64,000 nucleotides of DNA, from positions 124,001 to 188,000 of the forward strand of contig SCNS01000002.1 in the NCBI GenBank assembly GCA_005503215.1, read 5' to 3'. Made by a program: the position numbers and the translations under genes. The notes beneath the pieces were generated by a model, which saw only the letters and a program-made list of their open reading frames with translations, did no database searches and was not told where the DNA came from. The first letter of the stretch is position 1, and the number at the start of each line of letters is the position of its first letter. The DNA is from Sphingomonadaceae bacterium 3R27C6 (lineage in GTDB: Bacteria > Pseudomonadota > Alphaproteobacteria > Sphingomonadales > Sphingomonadaceae). Below are positions 61,223-64,000 of the stretch, one piece after another.

Positions 61223-61241
61223 GTTGCGAATAGTTCGCAAC
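61223..61241. promoter_or_regulatory. Perfect inverted repeat GTTGCGAA-TAG-TTCGCAAC
   Basis: Eight-base arms (61223-61230 and 61234-61241) around TAG, ending directly before AAAGGAG, 14 bp upstream of the methyltransferase start. The site would overlap transcription start or ribosome binding, as expected of a repressor operator. TTGCGAA/TTCGCAA arms recall iron- or metal-regulator boxes in alphaproteobacteria, but this is not proof. Confidence 0.5.
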
Positions 61242-61255
61242 AAAGGAGCAAGCGC

Positions 61256-62107
61256 ATGTCCGATGTCGAGACCATCCCGACGCACGACTGGAACGGCGAC
61301 AGCGGCAACCGCTGGGCCGCGAATCTGACGCGTCTGGATGTGATGCTCGAGGACTTCGGCAGGGCCGCGATCGCAGCGGCCGATGCGCGGCCCGGCGAAC
61401 AGATTCTCGATATCGGTTGCGGATCGGGCACCTCGACCTTTCCGCTTGCGGAGCAGGTCGGACCCAGCGGCCACGTCCTTGGCGTCGACATATCGGAACA
61501 GCTCGTCGAGATCGCCCGCGCCGCCGTATCCGCGGGCATGCCAGTTGAATTCCGATGCGCCGATGCCGCGACGGCACCGCTGGCCGCAGGAAATTTCGAT
61601 CTTCTCTTCTCGCGCTTCGGCGTGATGTTCTTCGATGCGCCCGTTGCGGCCTTCACGCATATGCGCCGGGCACTGAAACCCGGCGGACGGCTGGCGTTCG
61701 TGTGCTGGCGCGGGGCGCAGGAGAATGACTGGGTGCGGCTGCCCATGGCGGCGATCCGCGACATCGTGCAGCCGGCGCCCGCCGATCCAAATGCACCCGG
61801 ACCTTTCGCCTTTGGCGATCGGCAGAAGGTCGGGAATATTCTTTCGGCAGCGGGCTTTACCGCGATCGACATCACGCCGTTTGACACGAGTATTTCTTAT
61901 GGCCGCGGCGCAACGCGCGAAGAGGCGATCGACGACGCACTCGACATGGCGTTCCAGGCGGGTCCGCTGTCGCGCGCACTTGCCAACCAATCCGATGATG
62001 TTCGCGCGAAATCGGCGGCAGCTGTTCGCGCGGCGTTCGCGAAACGCCCCGGCGAGACGTCGGTGCAGATCGACGGCGCGGCGTGGATTGTGACCGCACG
62101 GAATTAG
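61256..62107 (+). CDS. Class I SAM-dependent methyltransferase
   Basis: 283 residues, preceded by AAAGGAG. SAM-binding motif I ILDIGCGSGTSTFPLAEQVGPSG, motif II HVLGVDIS, and post motifs FDLLFSRFGVMFFD and ALKPGGRLAFVCWRG place it among UbiE/Coq5-like methyltransferases. The substrate is unknown. The C-terminal 90 residues (VGNILSAAGFTAIDIT, then FQAGPLSRALANQ) resemble arsenite- or ubiquinone-type enzymes only loosely. It has its own palindromic operator candidate. Confidence 0.88.
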   Translation: MSDVETIPTHDWNGDSGNRWAANLTRLDVMLEDFGRAAIAAADARPGEQILDIGCGSGTSTFPLAEQVGPSGHVLGVDISEQLVEIARAAVSAGMPVEFRCADAATAPLAAGNFDLLFSRFGVMFFDAPVAAFTHMRRALKPGGRLAFVCWRGAQENDWVRLPMAAIRDIVQPAPADPNAPGPFAFGDRQKVGNILSAAGFTAIDITPFDTSISYGRGATREEAIDDALDMAFQAGPLSRALANQSDDVRAKSAAAVRAAFAKRPGETSVQIDGAAWIVTARN

Positions 62108-62223
62108 CTGCGCCCAGACCGCGCGCGACTGATCTGATTTTTTTTCCAAGGCTACGCCGGCACCGCTCCGTCTTGTGATTGTCGCCGGGAAGACATCCCG
62201 GCCCCGATCTCAAGAGGAACCCG

Positions 62224-64000
62224 ATGCGCAAAACCTTGCTGGCCTCCACCTGCCTGGCCACCCTCCTTTCGACCGCCGCCTATGCCGAGACGACGATCAG
62301 CACCGCCACCACGGCGCCGGTGCGCACGTCGACGATCAAATCGGGCGCCGCCGACGACATCAAGATCGTCGCAGCCGGCTCGATCAAGCCCACGGTCACC
62401 GGCCCTGCTGTCACCATCGACAGCAATCACAAGGTCGTCAACGAAGGCACGATCGAGTTCAGCAACGTCGACGGCGCCACGGGTATCCTCGCAAACGCCG
62501 GTACGTCGGGCGGGATCACCAACAGCGCGAGCGGCAAGATCACCATCGGCGAAACCTATGCGCCGACCGACATCGACAATGACGGCGACATCGACGGCGC
62601 GTTCGCCATCGGCAGCAACCGCGTCGGCATCGCGACGGCGGGCGCCTTTACCGGCAATATCGTCAATTCGGGCGCGATCGCGATCGAAGGCAATAATTCG
62701 GCGGGCATCCGCCTCGGCGGTCCGCTGACCGGAAATTTCACCAACGACGGCACCATCAGCGTCATCGGCGACCGCGCGCTCGGCGTCGGGTTGCAGGATG
62801 TGACGGGTAACGTCCGCCTGGCCGGCACGATCAGCGCGCAAGGCGTCGACGCGATCGGCGCACGGCTCGCCGGCAACATCAACGGCGCACTGGTCGTCCA
62901 GGGCAATCTGACCGCCACCGGCTACCGCTTCACGACGCCGCCTGCCGATCCCTCGAAGCTCGACGCCGATGACCTGCTGACCGGCGGCAACGCGCTGTCG
63001 ATCGAAGGCAATGTCACCGGCGGCATCGTCCTCGCCGTCGCGCCCAAGGATACGAAGCCCGACGACAAGGACGAGGACAAGGACGGCATCGACGACGACA
63101 AGGAAGGCAACGCCGTCGTGCGCTCCTTCGGTTCGGCCGCCGCGATCCGCATCGGATCGGCCGACCGCGCCGTCACGATCGGCCCGGTTGCCGGAACGGG
63201 CACCGGTCTCGGCCTCATCATCGATGGCGCAGTACTCGGCAACGGCCTCTACGCCGGCAAGGACGGCAACGGCATGCAGATTGGCGGCCTCGGCGGTGCG
63301 GTCACCATCGCGGGCGGTATCGGCATCGGCGCGACCGGCAGCGTAACGGCATTGTCGAAAGACACGGCGGCAACCGCCATCCGCATCGGCAGCGGCGCGA
63401 CCACCCCCGAACTTCGCAATGCGGGCAAGATCGAAGCGACGACCGGCGGCAACGCCGCGGGCGCGGTCGCAACCGCGGTGCTGGTCGAGGCCGGCGGCGA
63501 TGTCCCGCTGATCCGGAACAGCGGTTCGATCACGGCAAAGACCGGCGGCGACAACGGCACGGCACGCGCCATCGTCGATCTGTCGGGCAAGGTCGGTACG
63601 GTCGAAAACAGCGGCACAATCAGCGCCACCGGCGCGCTCGCCTCCTCCGACCGCAACATCGCGATCGACCTGTCGGCGAACAACAACGGCGCGACGGTCA
63701 AGCAGACCGCGGTCGCGGCAGGCATCACCGCCCCCAGCATCGTTGGCGACGTCCGTTTCGGCGGCGGCAACGACGTGTTCGACATCGCCGATGGCTCGGT
63801 AAAGGGGAATAGCTTCTTCGGCGCCGGCAACAACAAGCTCGCGCTGTCGGGTGACGCGACCTACGCCGGCAACGCCCGCTTTGGCGCTGGCAGCGACACG
63901 ATGACGCTGGCCGGCACCTCGAAGTTCACCGGCCTGGCGGACTTTGGCGGCGGTGCCGATACGCTGACGATCGGCGGCACCTCGATCTTCTCGGGCACGC
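62224..64000 (+). CDS. Large autotransporter-like surface protein, 5' part (runs off the window)
   Basis: 592 codons are present from the ATG at 62224 (AGAGGAACCCG before it), with no stop before the edge. A signal peptide (MRKTLLASTCLATLLSTAAYA) leads into a passenger built of beta-helix turns that repeat N-x-G-x-I motifs: VVNEGTIEF, IVNSGAIAI, FTNDGTISV, ELRNAGKIEA, LIRNSGSITA, VENSGTISA. An acidic insert near residue 280 (DTKPDDKDEDKDGIDDDKEG) and DIDNDGDIDGAF near 120 look like calcium-binding loops. The last 85 residues switch to about 21-residue repeats beginning FGGGNDVFDI or FGAGSDTMTL. A C-terminal beta-barrel is expected beyond 64000. Confidence 0.85.
   Translation, partial: MRKTLLASTCLATLLSTAAYAETTISTATTAPVRTSTIKSGAADDIKIVAAGSIKPTVTGPAVTIDSNHKVVNEGTIEFSNVDGATGILANAGTSGGITNSASGKITIGETYAPTDIDNDGDIDGAFAIGSNRVGIATAGAFTGNIVNSGAIAIEGNNSAGIRLGGPLTGNFTNDGTISVIGDRALGVGLQDVTGNVRLAGTISAQGVDAIGARLAGNINGALVVQGNLTATGYRFTTPPADPSKLDADDLLTGGNALSIEGNVTGGIVLAVAPKDTKPDDKDEDKDGIDDDKEGNAVVRSFGSAAAIRIGSADRAVTIGPVAGTGTGLGLIIDGAVLGNGLYAGKDGNGMQIGGLGGAVTIAGGIGIGATGSVTALSKDTAATAIRIGSGATTPELRNAGKIEATTGGNAAGAVATAVLVEAGGDVPLIRNSGSITAKTGGDNGTARAIVDLSGKVGTVENSGTISATGALASSDRNIAIDLSANNNGATVKQTAVAAGITAPSIVGDVRFGGGNDVFDIADGSVKGNSFFGAGNNKLALSGDATYAGNARFGAGSDTMTLAGTSKFTGLADFGGGADTLTIGGTSIFSGT

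Noticed and set aside
1-64000. CRISPR array, tRNA or rRNA genes, prophage or insertion sequence
   Set aside because: No regularly spaced direct repeats, no cloverleaf-like T-loop sequence that I could see, and no transposase, integrase or phage structural gene among the supported frames.

Overview
This is a 64 kb chromosomal window from a GC-rich alphaproteobacterium. The protein sequences and gene order fit a sphingomonad, most likely close to Sphingopyxis or Sphingomonas; the assignment rests on recognition, not on a search. Supporting signs are TrmFO-type tRNA methylation, the block argS - SPOR - nagZ - scpA - scpB - tatABC, an OxyR with both redox cysteines, a cspA plus IF-1 pair, many Tat-type signal peptides, and several short inverted-repeat elements typical of such genomes. 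Genes are dense, often with ATGA or TGATG overlaps. No rRNA, tRNA, CRISPR, insertion sequence or prophage was seen.

Layout. 1-13 kb: a membrane protein, gyrA, a DUF952 gene, a secreted amidohydrolase, a peroxiredoxin, a DUF885 metallopeptidase-like protein, a TauD-type dioxygenase, a host-attachment-family gene, a YhhN lysoplasmalogenase and trmFO. 13-20 kb: an EF-hand protein divergent from oxyR, moaE/moaD, pgsA, an LplT-like transporter, RNase T2, nadC and a nitronate monooxygenase. 20-34 kb: a repeat element, a cyclophilin, mgtE, an entericidin-like lipoprotein, the tat/scp/nagZ/SPOR/argS operon read leftward, then ispH-thrB-rnhA and an FAD oxidoreductase.

34-41.5 kb: a Tad (Flp) pilus locus, cpaA-B-C-D-E-tadB-tadC, closed by a strong terminator. 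The ATPase gene cpaF/tadA, the pilin gene and the minor pilins are absent here. 41.5-45.4 kb: a fumarylacetoacetase-family enzyme, an unknown Tat-exported protein, a PhoR-like sensor kinase without phoB, and a small cold-shock cluster (cspA, an IF-1, two small unknown genes).

45.4-60 kb: a polyamine and omega-amino-acid utilisation island. It holds a beta-alanine:pyruvate aminotransferase, two glutamine-synthetase-like gamma-glutamylpolyamine synthetases, a PuuB-type oxidase, a GSA-type aminotransferase, a complete PotFGHI-type ABC importer, a SpuC-type putrescine aminotransferase and a PuuD-type gamma-glutamyl-GABA hydrolase. Together they would import putrescine-like amines and convert them toward GABA and succinate by glutamylation and by direct transamination. 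No aldehyde dehydrogenase (PuuC) or PuuR regulator lies in the window. 60-64 kb: glucokinase, a SAM methyltransferase behind a perfect inverted repeat, and the start of a large autotransporter-like surface protein that runs off the right edge.

The observations most worth a second look are the Tad locus without its ATPase, the composition of the polyamine island, the cspA/IF-1/small-gene cluster, several perfect palindromes at promoters, a terminator hidden inside the 3' end of tatC, and the repeat-built surface protein. No wholly unknown multi-gene system was recognised.
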